From: Butyricicoccus pullicaecorum
GTDB lineage: Bacteria; Bacillota; Clostridia; Oscillospirales; Butyricicoccaceae
DNA length: 64,000 nt
NCBI GenBank assembly: GCA_018365995.1
Contig: JAGZIY010000011.1
Location: 1-64,000 of the forward strand
Direction of reading: 5' to 3'
Shown in pieces: positions 18,391 to 26,416 of the stretch (its first letter is position 1; each line of letters opens with the position of its first letter). The notes beneath the pieces were generated by a model that saw only the letters and a list, made by a program, of their open reading frames with translations, was not told the origin of the DNA and did no database searches. The position numbers and the translations under genes are program-made.

Positions 18391-19328
18391 CCCCTAATAT
18401 CGAAATACATAATCTTTCGGTCTGTTTTGAGACCTCGAGCGGCTCTGTCCGAGCAGTACATGACTTATCCACCACCTTTTATGCCGGACGCATCTCTGGT
18501 ATCATCGGAGAGAGCGGAAGCGGAAAAAGCATTATGGGAATGTCGATTTTGCAGTTGCTTCCCAATACCGCCAAGGTAAGCGGCTCCTGCCTGTTTGGGG
18601 AGCACGAATTATACAGCATGTCCCCAAGAGAGCTGCGCAAGATCCGCGGTGCCATGATTGGTTTGATTCCGCAAAACCCGAACGCTTCTCTCAACCCAGT
18701 TATGAAGATAAAAGACCAGATTATAGAAGCGGTTTTGACACACAGTCATAGAAACCGCAAAAAAGCCGCACAGCATGCTGCCGATTTGCTCAAGCAATTC
18801 GGTTTTGAGACACCAGAAACTATTTTGAATCAATATGCTTTTCAGATGAGCGGCGGCATGAATCAGCGTCTGGTATCTGTCTTGGGACTTGCCTGTCAGC
18901 CAAGCTGGATCATTGCCGATGAACCCACCAAAGGATTGGACGCTGTTGTACGCAATCAGGTGTATACCGTTCTGCGGAAAATCCATCTGCAATATGAAAG
19001 CAGTATGATCGTCATTACTCACGACTTGGATCTCGCACGTCATCTATGCGATGATATCCGTGTCCTGTATCAAGGGCAGTTGGTAGAACAGGGTCCGGCA
19101 AAGCTGGTGATGGAGCAGCCCCTGCACCCCTATACAGCAGGGCTGCTGCACGCCATGCCGCGTCACGGTATGATTCCAATTCCCACCCCCGACCCTGCCC
19201 GCAAAAACCATAACGGCTGTGTCTTTTATCCGCGCTGTTCCAAGGCAACCACACACTGCGCACAGCAAAAGCCCATAGATTTCTCCCTTCCGCACGACAG
19301 AAAGGTAAGGTGTTTTCTCTATGCCTGA
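18387..19328 (+). CDS. ABC transporter ATP-binding protein, NikD/DppD-like
   Basis: 313 residues. Walker A GESGSGKS, Q-loop PQNPNASLNPV, signature MSGGMNQR (an LSGG variant with Met after GG), Walker B WIIADEPTKGLD and H-loop VITHDL. The C-terminal Opp-type extension contains the Cys cluster GCVFYPRCSKATTHC, which in relatives binds an Fe-S cluster or metal. The ATG at 18387 overlaps the permease stop by 4 bases; a longer in-frame extension upstream is only the permease gene in another frame. Confidence 0.92.
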   Translation: MTPNIEIHNLSVCFETSSGSVRAVHDLSTTFYAGRISGIIGESGSGKSIMGMSILQLLPNTAKVSGSCLFGEHELYSMSPRELRKIRGAMIGLIPQNPNASLNPVMKIKDQIIEAVLTHSHRNRKKAAQHAADLLKQFGFETPETILNQYAFQMSGGMNQRLVSVLGLACQPSWIIADEPTKGLDAVVRNQVYTVLRKIHLQYESSMIVITHDLDLARHLCDDIRVLYQGQLVEQGPAKLVMEQPLHPYTAGLLHAMPRHGMIPIPTPDPARKNHNGCVFYPRCSKATTHCAQQKPIDFSLPHDRKVRCFLYA

Positions 19329-20100
19329 GCTGCTGGCACTTCATCACGTCTGCCGCAATTTTTCACATGGAATTTTTCAGCCGCGCACGGTACAAGCCGT
19401 ACAAGATGTCAGCTTTTCTCTCGAGCGAGGAAAAACCTTTGGTCTGGTTGGCAACAGCGGCTGCGGAAAAACGACCCTTTCCCGCCTGATTACCCGCCTA
19501 TTGCCGCTTTCTTCTGGGAAAATTTATTTTGAGGGGCAGGATATTTCCCTTTTTGACCGCCGCACAGCAAAATCCTATCATCAAAAAGTGCAAATGATTT
19601 TCCAGAATCCGGAAGCCTCACTTGACCCCACTATGCGGATTCGTGACAGCCTGCTTGAGGTACTGCACATTCACGAAATTGGTCAAACACCGGACGAACG
19701 TATGGCACGGATTATACAAATGCTTGCACAGATTGGCTTATCAGACCATTTGCTCTCCCGCTATCCTCATCAAATCAGCGGCGGAGAGGCGCAAAGGCTT
19801 ATTATCTGCCGTGCACTTCTGCTCAATCCGCAAGTGCTTTTGCTCGATGAACCGACCGCAATGCTCGATGTATCTGTACAGGCATCTATTTTGAATTTGC
19901 TCAAAGACCTTCAGCAAAACTTTGGTCTTACCTACCTCTATATTACCCATGATATCGAACTGCTGAGCTGGATTGGTGATACCATTGGTGTCATGCAGGA
20001 AGGACGTTTGGTAGAGCGCGGCAGTCGGGAGCAGATTCTAGAATCCCCCTCCCACCCCTATACAAAAACATTACTTCGTGCATACACCGATTGGAAATAA
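19321..20100 (+). CDS. ABC transporter ATP-binding protein, NikE/DppF-like
   Basis: 259 residues. Walker A GNSGCGKTT, Q-loop FQNPEASLDPT, signature ISGGEAQR, Walker B VLLLDEPTAMLD, H-loop YITHDIE. It ends soon after SHPYTKTLLRAY, without the Cys cluster of its partner. The start overlaps the previous gene by 8 bases. It would form a heterodimer with that ATPase to drive the transporter. Confidence 0.92.
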   Translation: MPELLALHHVCRNFSHGIFQPRTVQAVQDVSFSLERGKTFGLVGNSGCGKTTLSRLITRLLPLSSGKIYFEGQDISLFDRRTAKSYHQKVQMIFQNPEASLDPTMRIRDSLLEVLHIHEIGQTPDERMARIIQMLAQIGLSDHLLSRYPHQISGGEAQRLIICRALLLNPQVLLLDEPTAMLDVSVQASILNLLKDLQQNFGLTYLYITHDIELLSWIGDTIGVMQEGRLVERGSREQILESPSHPYTKTLLRAYTDWK

Positions 20101-20110
20101 GGAGAGTGCT

Positions 20111-20950
20111 ATGAAAGAACGTATTCCCATAACAGATTTTGCACAGCAATGGACTGCACAAATCAAACAGAGTACCTCCTCTCGTATGAAAGAAGATACT
20201 GCCGAACAGGAATTTTGGAGACAGTTTATACGCACCAAGGTCTATGCACCAGAAGCCTCCTCCCGACAGGTGCTTGCCTTTCTGCGCCCCCTTTTTGCAG
20301 ACTATCAAATCGAAACTGCACTGGAAATCGGTCCCGGATGGGGAAACTATACATTGGATCTTGCTGCAATATGCAGAGAGGTTGCCTGTGTAGACATCTC
20401 ACCAGATGTTCTGCATTTTGTTTTGGAGACCGGTGCCGCACATGGATACCACAACCTGACCACCTACCCTGTCAAATGGGAAGCCTTCGAGCCTGACAAA
20501 CAGTATGACCTTGTATTTGGCTATAACTGCTTTTACCGGCAGGAGGATTTGGCAGACTGTTTTTCCCGTATGCAGCGCACGGCGCGCAAGCTATGCGTTG
20601 CCGGAATGAACACCGGACTTGCCCCTGTTTGGGTGCACGAGTTGGAACAGGCAGGTGCACAAATCCACTGGGAATGGAAAGACTATATGTACTTCGTAGG
20701 CGTGCTCTATCAAATGGGCATTGACCCCAATGTGCGAATCCTGCCTTTCCAAAAAACCTTGACTTACCCAAACACAGCTTACCTTGTACAGGGAGAATGT
20801 GCGCGCTGCGGCTGTCCTGATTTGGCACCCGAAATCGCAAAGTCCATTTTGTGCAGGCATTTCACCCAACAGCCCGACGGAAGCTGGACCGCACAACTCC
20901 GATTTCGCAGTGGTATTGTCTGGTGGGACCCCAAACAGGTCGGTGCATAA
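20111..20950 (+). CDS. class I SAM-dependent methyltransferase linked to the transporter
   Basis: 279 residues. SAM motif I is LEIGPGWGNYTLDLA (about residues 71-85), followed by an acidic motif II in CVDISPDVLHF. The C-terminus has a small Cys cluster, Cys230, Cys233, Cys235 and Cys248 (ECARCGC), which could bind metal. GGAGAG lies 5 bases before the ATG at 20111, 10 bases past the ATPase stop, so it belongs to the riboswitch-controlled operon. The substrate is unknown. Possible roles are modification of a metal chelator or a corrinoid, or of a protein of the transport system; these are guesses from context. It is not similar enough for me to place it among known cobalamin-pathway methyltransferases. 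Confidence 0.75.
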   Translation: MKERIPITDFAQQWTAQIKQSTSSRMKEDTAEQEFWRQFIRTKVYAPEASSRQVLAFLRPLFADYQIETALEIGPGWGNYTLDLAAICREVACVDISPDVLHFVLETGAAHGYHNLTTYPVKWEAFEPDKQYDLVFGYNCFYRQEDLADCFSRMQRTARKLCVAGMNTGLAPVWVHELEQAGAQIHWEWKDYMYFVGVLYQMGIDPNVRILPFQKTLTYPNTAYLVQGECARCGCPDLAPEIAKSILCRHFTQQPDGSWTAQLRFRSGIVWWDPKQVGA

Positions 20951-20953
20951 AAC

Positions 20954-20978
20954 CAACCACCAGCGTAGCCGGTGGTTG
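20954..20978. repeat. hairpin resembling the right end of an IS200/IS605-type element
   Basis: CAACCACC (20954-20961) pairs with GGTGGTTG (20971-20978) around AGCGTAGCC. Subterminal hairpins of this kind mark ends of IS200-family elements. It sits 80 bases beyond the transposase remnant, and may now serve as the terminator of the transporter operon. Confidence 0.5.
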
Positions 20979-21058
20979 TCATTTAACGGGCATAGCCCTC
21001 TGTTCTTCGCTTACGCGTAAAGCGCGTAAGTTACGATCTGCCAATTGCGTAAGGACGG

Positions 21059-21205
21059 TTACTTACGACCTGTAAACGGGCTGTCTGATGGCATTCTTAG
21101 CTGTTCCCCTAACTCACCCTCTTTTAGTTGATTTCTAACATACTCCGCAATTCGCCGCTCGTTCTTTCCCACAGTATCCACATAATATCCTCGGCACCAA
21201 AATCC
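21059..21205 (-). pseudogene. remnant of IS200-type transposase TnpA (C-terminal end)
   Basis: An open stretch of 48 codons reads GFWCRGYYVDTVGKNERR, then IAEYVRNQLKEGELGEQ, then PFTGRK and stop. This is the C-terminal end typical of Y1-family IS200 transposases, including the catalytic-helix region before Tyr-Tyr-Val-Asp. It is preceded in frame by a TGA, and no N-terminal part is found in any frame up to 21338. The element has been internally deleted and cannot move by itself. Confidence 0.75.
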
Positions 21206-21338
21206 TCAATTGGAACAAAGGTGTAGTGTGTTATACCTACTACTACATTTGACGAGTAAAATGAAGGTGTCTCATGATAAACACACTTGTTTTATCCGGC
21301 AGGAAAGCAGGTATGAAATCTGCACTACAAGGTGTTGT

Positions 21339-22361
21339 TCACCCCATACCCATCAGCCAGTTTTCTTTTTCCTCATCAAAGCCAACTGTCTCCCCGTCCA
21401 AAGTAAGATAAGTATTGTAAACTGTATTACTATAATCCGGCACATAGTAGCAGCGTGCAGTTACTTTATGTAAAACATCTTGACCAAAAGCATTTTTTGT
21501 TTCAAAGGCAGTTTCGATTAAGTAATAATGAGCTGTATATCCATCGCTGGTTTCATAGTCGCAGATATAGCTTGTAGTCGTATGTGTCCACTTGTAGTCG
21601 CTATATTCGACACCAAAGAAATCGCTTGCACCCTCCCAAAACGCAGTAAAAACATCGCTTGTATAATCTTTAGGGCTTTTTATGTTTTCTTGTGCTGAAT
21701 TGCTTTGGGTGGAATTTCTATCGGTGTCCGATTTTGGTATTGCGATAATAACAATTAAAAGAACAGCGAAAATCACAATCGGAACAAGACACCCACTTCG
21801 TTTTTTAGGCTTTGCGGGATTTGATAATGTTGGAGATTGCGTTTTTACCTGTTCTCCAGAATAGCTTTCGTAATAGGTCGTTTGGGCATTACTTTGTGGC
21901 GGTGCACTACATATATCTTCAAGTGCACGATAGATACGCTCTGCCTCTGGCTCGGTCTTTTTTGTAAACAAAACCGTGTTGTGATCGAAAAGAAGCTGTT
22001 GACGGCTTGCCTTCCCTGTAATACCTTCCGTCGCTGTGATAATCGAAAGATAACCACTTTTCATTGTCATAGCCCGTTCTGAATTGACTTCAATAATTTC
22101 AGAATAAGGGATTGTTTTATCAAAGCGAAACTGTTTCATTCCTTTGCTGTGAAATATATGGACACCATCGGGCGTTAATTCGATTTCGTTTCCGCTTTCT
22201 GCATCTTTATAGTGAAGTCCCCAATACTCCGCATAATTATCTTGATCTTGCTGCGGAGGATAATTTGCTTCATCAGTAGATATAGCACATTTTGCGCCGC
22301 ATTTTTGACAGAATTTCATTGCATCATCCATTGGGTTTCCGCATTTTACGCAGTACTTCAT
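21339..22361 (-). CDS. zinc-ribbon membrane-anchored protein of unknown function
   Basis: 340 residues. An N-terminal zinc ribbon (CVKCGN at 4-9, CQKCGAKC at 18-25) is followed by a PH-like region (about 60-160: VHIFHSKGMKQFRFDKTIPYSEI), a Lys-rich segment and a membrane helix near residues 190-208 (GCLVPIVIFAVLLIVIIAI), then an outside domain. Ribosome site GGGAGA upstream. It is the last of three co-oriented genes whose products all carry zinc ribbons. No named family is recognised. Confidence 0.75.
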   Translation of the reverse strand: MKYCVKCGNPMDDAMKFCQKCGAKCAISTDEANYPPQQDQDNYAEYWGLHYKDAESGNEIELTPDGVHIFHSKGMKQFRFDKTIPYSEIIEVNSERAMTMKSGYLSIITATEGITGKASRQQLLFDHNTVLFTKKTEPEAERIYRALEDICSAPPQSNAQTTYYESYSGEQVKTQSPTLSNPAKPKKRSGCLVPIVIFAVLLIVIIAIPKSDTDRNSTQSNSAQENIKSPKDYTSDVFTAFWEGASDFFGVEYSDYKWTHTTTSYICDYETSDGYTAHYYLIETAFETKNAFGQDVLHKVTARCYYVPDYSNTVYNTYLTLDGETVGFDEEKENWLMGMG

Positions 22362-22379
22362 TCCTCATTCTCCCTTTGT

Positions 22380-23336
22380 CTATTGGTATAGAGATTCGAG
22401 TTCTTTATAATAATCCTCTATAATCTGATCGTAAGAATCATCATAGTGTTCTACTAAAGACTGCACATCTGTATTGGAGAAAATTTCAAAATGAAACCAG
22501 TTTACAGTGGCATCTTGATATTTCATAAATGCTCTTGCCTCACCGTTGTATGTCGTGCCATTGATTACACAAGTAAACATAAAAGTATAATGGCAATCAT
22601 ACCAACCGTTATTTTCTCCGAATCTAAATTTGCTACTGTCAACATTCAGCAAAGTTAAACCGTTAACAGATTTCGCATAGTCTACAAGAGATTGGCTAAC
22701 AGCAGGAATTTGATTTTCATACCACTTCTGAATATCAGACAGGGTAGTAACTGTGTCTGTGCTACTGTCTTGCGAAATCTCATTTTTTTGCTTATCTGTG
22801 GAGACAGGCTGTGAAGCATGCTGATTCTCCCCATCTTGAGTAGTAATGCTACTGCTTGTGCTTATACCGATACCGACAACCACATAGGCTATAACGACAC
22901 AAATCAGTACAAATATTTTCTTTTTCAGTCCAGACTGTCGATTCAGAATATATGGATTGCCTTTTGGCGACTTGGCAAGTATAAAAAACATAGCTGCAAG
23001 AATAGCAAAGAACCCTCCCATACCAACAGCCATACCTGCTTCCCCATACATAGTTCCGATAAGCATATATAGTCCAGCAAACACGATGCATACAATCATC
23101 CAAATCCTCATGCCTTTTCGCAGAGAAATCAGATTATTTGCTTTTTCATTGTTATTCGCAGGAGCAGTTTTCACTTGATTCGTTGGAGTATGTACTTGTT
23201 TTAACTCGACTTCCTGTGCAGCTGGATCTGGGGCTTTCGGTGTTGGAACCGTATCATTGCTTGCTCTTGTTCCGCACTTCTGGCAAAACAGCATATCATC
23301 TTCCATTGGATTCCCACATTTATAGCAATATTTCAT
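22380..23336 (-). CDS. zinc-ribbon membrane protein of unknown function
   Basis: 318 residues. N-terminal zinc ribbon (CYKCGN, CQKCGTR) nearly identical in layout to the next gene downstream; a linker; two membrane helices near residues 80-125, a third near 148-165, then a Ser/Thr-rich linker and a globular extracellular domain of about 120 residues ending LEHYDDSYDQIIEDYYK. AGAGGG lies upstream of the ATG at 23336. It is 18 bases from the following gene and also 18 from the preceding one, so in one transcript. Confidence 0.75.
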   Translation of the reverse strand: MKYCYKCGNPMEDDMLFCQKCGTRASNDTVPTPKAPDPAAQEVELKQVHTPTNQVKTAPANNNEKANNLISLRKGMRIWMIVCIVFAGLYMLIGTMYGEAGMAVGMGGFFAILAAMFFILAKSPKGNPYILNRQSGLKKKIFVLICVVIAYVVVGIGISTSSSITTQDGENQHASQPVSTDKQKNEISQDSSTDTVTTLSDIQKWYENQIPAVSQSLVDYAKSVNGLTLLNVDSSKFRFGENNGWYDCHYTFMFTCVINGTTYNGEARAFMKYQDATVNWFHFEIFSNTDVQSLVEHYDDSYDQIIEDYYKELESLYQ

Positions 23337-23354
23337 TTCAATACCCTCTTTTCT

Positions 23355-24074
23355 CTATGCTCTAAATTTATAGCCGCATTTCATGCAAGTAACCATGACT
23401 TTGCCGGAGCCGATATTTCCCGCTACCAGGCCCAGCGGACCAAAAATGGCAGCGCCTACAACGCCTTTTCCGACACCATATCCCTTTTTGTTGCCGGACA
23501 ATGAAGTTGATCCACAACGAGGGCATTTCATCATCTCATCGTACTGTTTACGCTGAAGTCGAAGCTGTTGGCGTTGCTGCTCCGTTTGCTTTCGGGCTTC
23601 CTCTAATTCCTGCTGTTGCATCTGCAAGGCTTGTTCCTGCATTTGCAGATTGGCTTTGTAGTAAGCCAAGTCCATATCCGTTTTTGTGAGTTCCCCCATT
23701 TCTGACCTGTCCGCTACAAAAGAGGTAAATGGGTTTCCACAGTAACCGCAGAATGCACTATCCGCCCTGTTTTCCTTTCCACATTGCGTACAGAATATAA
23801 CATCCAATTTCACCGCTGCTGGAATAGTATCAATAATCTCTGAATCTATCATTGTTGTACTCTGATCTACAACAGATAAATCATCTTTAAGCAATTGATC
23901 AATAGACACCTCGAATATCTCGCTTATAAGGATGATTTTACTCAGCTCTGGCAAGGTTTGCTGTGCTTCCCATTTTGAAACTGATTGCCGGGATACATCG
24001 AGCATTTCTGCAAGCCGCTCCTGTGACATTCCCTTTTGCCGCCGAAGTAACAGTAATTTCTCTGAAAAAATCAT
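23355..24074 (-). CDS. HTH (Xre) protein with two zinc ribbons
   Basis: 239 residues. Residues 5-60 form an Xre-type HTH (GMSQERLAEMLDVSRQSVSKWE). A zinc ribbon follows near 95-117 (CTQCGKENR, CGYCGN), then a Gln-rich coiled coil (about 135-185, MQEQALQMQQQELEEARKQ) and a second metal site formed by CPRCGS and CMKCGYKFRA, with a Gly-rich hydrophobic segment between. GGAGG precedes the ATG. It heads the three-gene zinc-ribbon unit and is a likely regulator of it. Confidence 0.8.
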   Translation of the reverse strand: MIFSEKLLLLRRQKGMSQERLAEMLDVSRQSVSKWEAQQTLPELSKIILISEIFEVSIDQLLKDDLSVVDQSTTMIDSEIIDTIPAAVKLDVIFCTQCGKENRADSAFCGYCGNPFTSFVADRSEMGELTKTDMDLAYYKANLQMQEQALQMQQQELEEARKQTEQQRQQLRLQRKQYDEMMKCPRCGSTSLSGNKKGYGVGKGVVGAAIFGPLGLVAGNIGSGKVMVTCMKCGYKFRA

Positions 24075-24193
24075 GTATATCGTCCTCCCTTCGACAAATA
24101 TTCTATTTCTTTTCGAGGTTGCATGCCACCAATTTTCTTTGACATTTCAGCACGCAGAAGTTGCGTGCTTATTTTTTCGCAACTTCTGGTTAC

Positions 24194-24243
24194 GCTAATA
24201 GCAGCAATATCTATATTATAGCTTATTCATTATGCTAAAAGCA
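24194..24243. promoter_or_regulatory. candidate operator pair between divergent HTH genes
   Basis: GCTAATAGCA (24194-24203) and GCTAAAAGCA (24234-24243) repeat 40 bases apart; the first contains the palindrome GCTA-A-TAGC. The second lies just before a TATAAT box (24249-24254) serving the plus-strand HTH gene. This is a likely autoregulatory region (inference). Confidence 0.35.
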
Positions 24244-24275
24244 ATAGTTATAATACAATTGTTGGAGGTGAGGCG

Positions 24276-24608
24276 GTGAAGGAATTATCTTTAGAGCAAG
24301 TCGGCAAGCGGTTACGGCGAGTTCGCTCACAACTGGAAATGACACGGGAACAGTTTGCGGAGCAAGTCGGCATATCACCTCAATTCCTTGCTGAAATTGA
24401 AAACGGGAAAAAAGGAATGTCAGCTGAAACACTGTTCAAAATTTGCAATCGGTTTGACTTGTCAGCCGATTATCTTCTTTTGGGCAAAACTTCTTTCGCA
24501 CAGCTATCCAATCCCGTCCAAAAAGCATTAAGCGGTTTTTCAGAGCCGTACATTGAGTTGACCGAAGAAATCATTCGGGCAATAGAAAAGGTGGCAACCG
24601 CAAAATAA
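24276..24608 (+). CDS. Xre-family transcriptional regulator
   Basis: 110 residues. HTH at about residues 8-62 (RLRRVRSQLEMTREQFAEQV and ISPQFLAEIENGKKGMS), followed by a short helical tail. The start is GTG at 24276 with GGAGG 7 bases upstream. Divergent from the three-gene zinc-ribbon unit and followed by a strong terminator. Similar proteins are often repressors of their own gene or of adjacent genes. Confidence 0.85.
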   Translation: MKELSLEQVGKRLRRVRSQLEMTREQFAEQVGISPQFLAEIENGKKGMSAETLFKICNRFDLSADYLLLGKTSFAQLSNPVQKALSGFSEPYIELTEEIIRAIEKVATAK

Positions 24609-24633
24609 GCGGTCACCACCTTTTTTTATTATA
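24588..24633 (+). terminator. terminator after the Xre regulator
   Basis: GGTGGCAACCGC pairs with GCGGTCACCACC around AAAATAA (one mismatch), followed by T7. The upstream arm lies inside the last codons of the gene. Confidence 0.9.
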
Positions 24634-24724
24634 GTTAACTTCATATAACTAATTTCTATTGACCAAAGAAAAGTAATAATCCGAACCCATCTCCTAGCAG
24701 AAATAAGTTCGGATTTACTTTTTT

Positions 24725-24807
24725 TGGTGCGGGTGACAGGACTTGAACCTGCACGTCAAAAACACCAGAACCTAAATCTGGCGCGTCTGCCATTCCGCCA
24801 CACCCGC
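24725..24807 (-). tRNA. tRNA-Leu (anticodon TAG)
   Basis: On the minus strand the acceptor arm GCGGGTG (24807-24801) pairs with CACCCGC (24735-24729). The anticodon stem CCAGA/TCTGG encloses loop TTTAGGT, giving anticodon TAG for Leu codons CTA/CTG. A long variable arm (GTGTTTTTGACGT) fits the class II type, and the T loop is GTTCAAGTC. Discriminator A at 24728 and an encoded CCA at 24725-24727. Confidence 0.95.
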
Positions 24808-24952
24808 GTTGCTTATCTATTATACGATATCACAGGTCATTTGTCCAGCCCAAAATACAAAATACATCTTACTTTTTGACGGTGCATTGCTTGCAATGAC
24901 ACCATGCGCACGGTATACTGTAAGTAGCATTGTTTTCAGGAGGGTCTATTCA

Positions 24953-25474
24953 ATGAACGAAGTATTATCTGTCATTCATGCACGTCGCTCCACCCGTGCA
25001 TTCACCAGCCAGCAGATCAGCCGGCAAGACCTCGAAACCATTTTGGAGGCTGGTCAATGGGCACCCACCGGTATGGGCAAGCAGCTTTGGCATTTTTCTG
25101 CCATTCACAACGCAGACAAATGTCTTGCACTCGCGCGTGCCGTGGCACAGGCAGACAACCGCGGTTCGAATTACAATTTTTATGGTGCGCCCTGTCATAT
25201 TATCGTTTCCTACCAGCGCGATGAAATCCACGCATTTCCAGATGGTTCAGCCGCCATTCAAACCATGCTGCTTGCAGCCCAGTCACTCGGCATTGCAACC
25301 TGCTGGATCAACCAGCTGCGACCTTTGACCGATGACCCCTCCATCCGTCCTCTGCTGACACAATATGGTATTCCGGAAGATTATATTGTCATCGGTTCGA
25401 TTGCACTGGGCTATGCAGAAACCGAAACAAAGCCACAGCCGCGCAAGGCGCATACGATTACCATCATCGAATAG
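24953..25474 (+). CDS. nitroreductase-family protein
   Basis: 173 residues, flavin (FMN)-dependent oxidoreductase fold. N-terminal HARRSTRAFTSQQIS and WAPTGMGKQLWHF are the FMN-phosphate site region, and GSIALGYAE near the C-terminus is typical. Ribosome site AGGAGGG precedes the ATG at 24953; a longer open frame starts inside the tRNA and is rejected. It is followed 16 bases later by the sirtuin gene, so the two share a transcript. The substrate is unknown. Confidence 0.85.
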   Translation: MNEVLSVIHARRSTRAFTSQQISRQDLETILEAGQWAPTGMGKQLWHFSAIHNADKCLALARAVAQADNRGSNYNFYGAPCHIIVSYQRDEIHAFPDGSAAIQTMLLAAQSLGIATCWINQLRPLTDDPSIRPLLTQYGIPEDYIVIGSIALGYAETETKPQPRKAHTITIIE

Positions 25475-25490
25475 TGAGGTGTTTGTCATC

Positions 25491-26210
25491 ATGCAGCAGC
25501 AAATCGACCAGCTCAACACATGGCTTGAGGCTTCAGATAACATTGTTTTCTTTGGCGGCGCGGGCGTATCCACTGAAAGCGGGATTCCTGACTTCCGCTC
25601 GGTAGATGGACTCTACCACCAAAAATATAAATTCCCACCGGAAACTATCTTATCTCACACCTTCTTCATGGCACAGACAGAAGAATTCTTCCGTTTTTAT
25701 CGTGACAAGATGCTCTATCTGCAAGCACAGCCCAATGCAGCACACCGAAAGCTGGCAGAATGGGAGCGTCAGGGAAAGCTGCGTGCAATCATCACCCAAA
25801 ACATTGATGGTCTGCACCAAAAGGCAGGTGCACAAAAGGTGTTGGAGCTGCATGGCAGTGTACTGCGCAACCACTGCATGCGCTGCCACAAGCCCTATCC
25901 GGTGCAGGAAATCGCAGAGGATACCAGTGTTCCGCATTGTACCTGCGGCGGTATCATCAAGCCCGATGTAGTACTCTATGAAGAAAGCCTCAATACCCAT
26001 ACGCTGCAAGAAAGCATCGGATATATCCAAAATGCAGATATCCTCATTGTGGGAGGCACTTCACTCGCCGTATATCCTGCCGCCGGACTTTTGGACTACT
26101 ATACCGGAAACAAGCTAGTGCTGATTAACAAAACGCCGACCCCAGCCGACCGTCTGGCAAATCTTGTAATACAAGGCGCAATCGGAGAAGTATTTTCTCA
26201 ATTATCCTAA
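25491..26210 (+). CDS. cobB: NAD-dependent protein deacylase (sirtuin)
   Basis: 239 residues. Removes acyl groups from lysine using NAD. Motifs: [17 protein letters not shown] (NAD site), [12 protein letters not shown], catalytic His121 in ELHGS, a zinc site from Cys129, Cys132, Cys150 and Cys152, and [12 protein letters not shown]. The ATG at 25491 has a GAGGTG site. It overlaps nothing and follows the nitroreductase gene by 16 bases. The symbol cobB is used generically for bacterial sirtuins. Confidence 0.93.
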   Translation: MQQQIDQLNTWLEASDNIVFFGGAGVSTESGIPDFRSVDGLYHQKYKFPPETILSHTFFMAQTEEFFRFYRDKMLYLQAQPNAAHRKLAEWERQGKLRAIITQNIDGLHQKAGAQKVLELHGSVLRNHCMRCHKPYPVQEIAEDTSVPHCTCGGIIKPDVVLYEESLNTHTLQESIGYIQNADILIVGGTSLAVYPAAGLLDYYTGNKLVLINKTPTPADRLANLVIQGAIGEVFSQLS

Positions 26211-26224
26211 GAGGAGTCTGTCAA

Positions 26225-26385
26225 AAAACCATGTCCCCGGCGTGTATCCAATTTGGTAAAAAGCCTCGGTATATTTTTTACACGACCAAATGCCCGAAAC
26301 CGCGCATGAGTGCGGCTTCGGGTATTCTTCGTCCCACATATTTTGTGCAGCATACACGTCGAAAAACCACAGTTTTTCAATAATC
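26225..26385 (-). repeat. dispersed intergenic repeat, copy A
   Basis: Read on the minus strand (about 26380 to 26285) this matches a plus-strand stretch at 42424-42520 over about 95 bases. Shared blocks are ACTG-x-GGTTTTT, GACG-x-GT, ACGAAGAAT-x-CC, GAA-x-CCGCAC and GGCATTT. Both copies hold a hairpin near the same place and both lie just downstream of a gene. It is partly open in several frames, but no convincing gene is present. Confidence 0.5.
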
Positions 26386-26388
26386 TCA

Positions 26389-26416
26389 CCCAAGCCGAAA
26401 TGGTTTGGGCTTTTTT
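26389..26416 (+). terminator. terminator after the nitroreductase-sirtuin pair
   Basis: CCCAAGCC (26389-26396) pairs with GGTTTGGG (26402-26409), with one G-T pair, then T6. The T run extends to the last bases of the convergent pepD gene. Confidence 0.75.
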
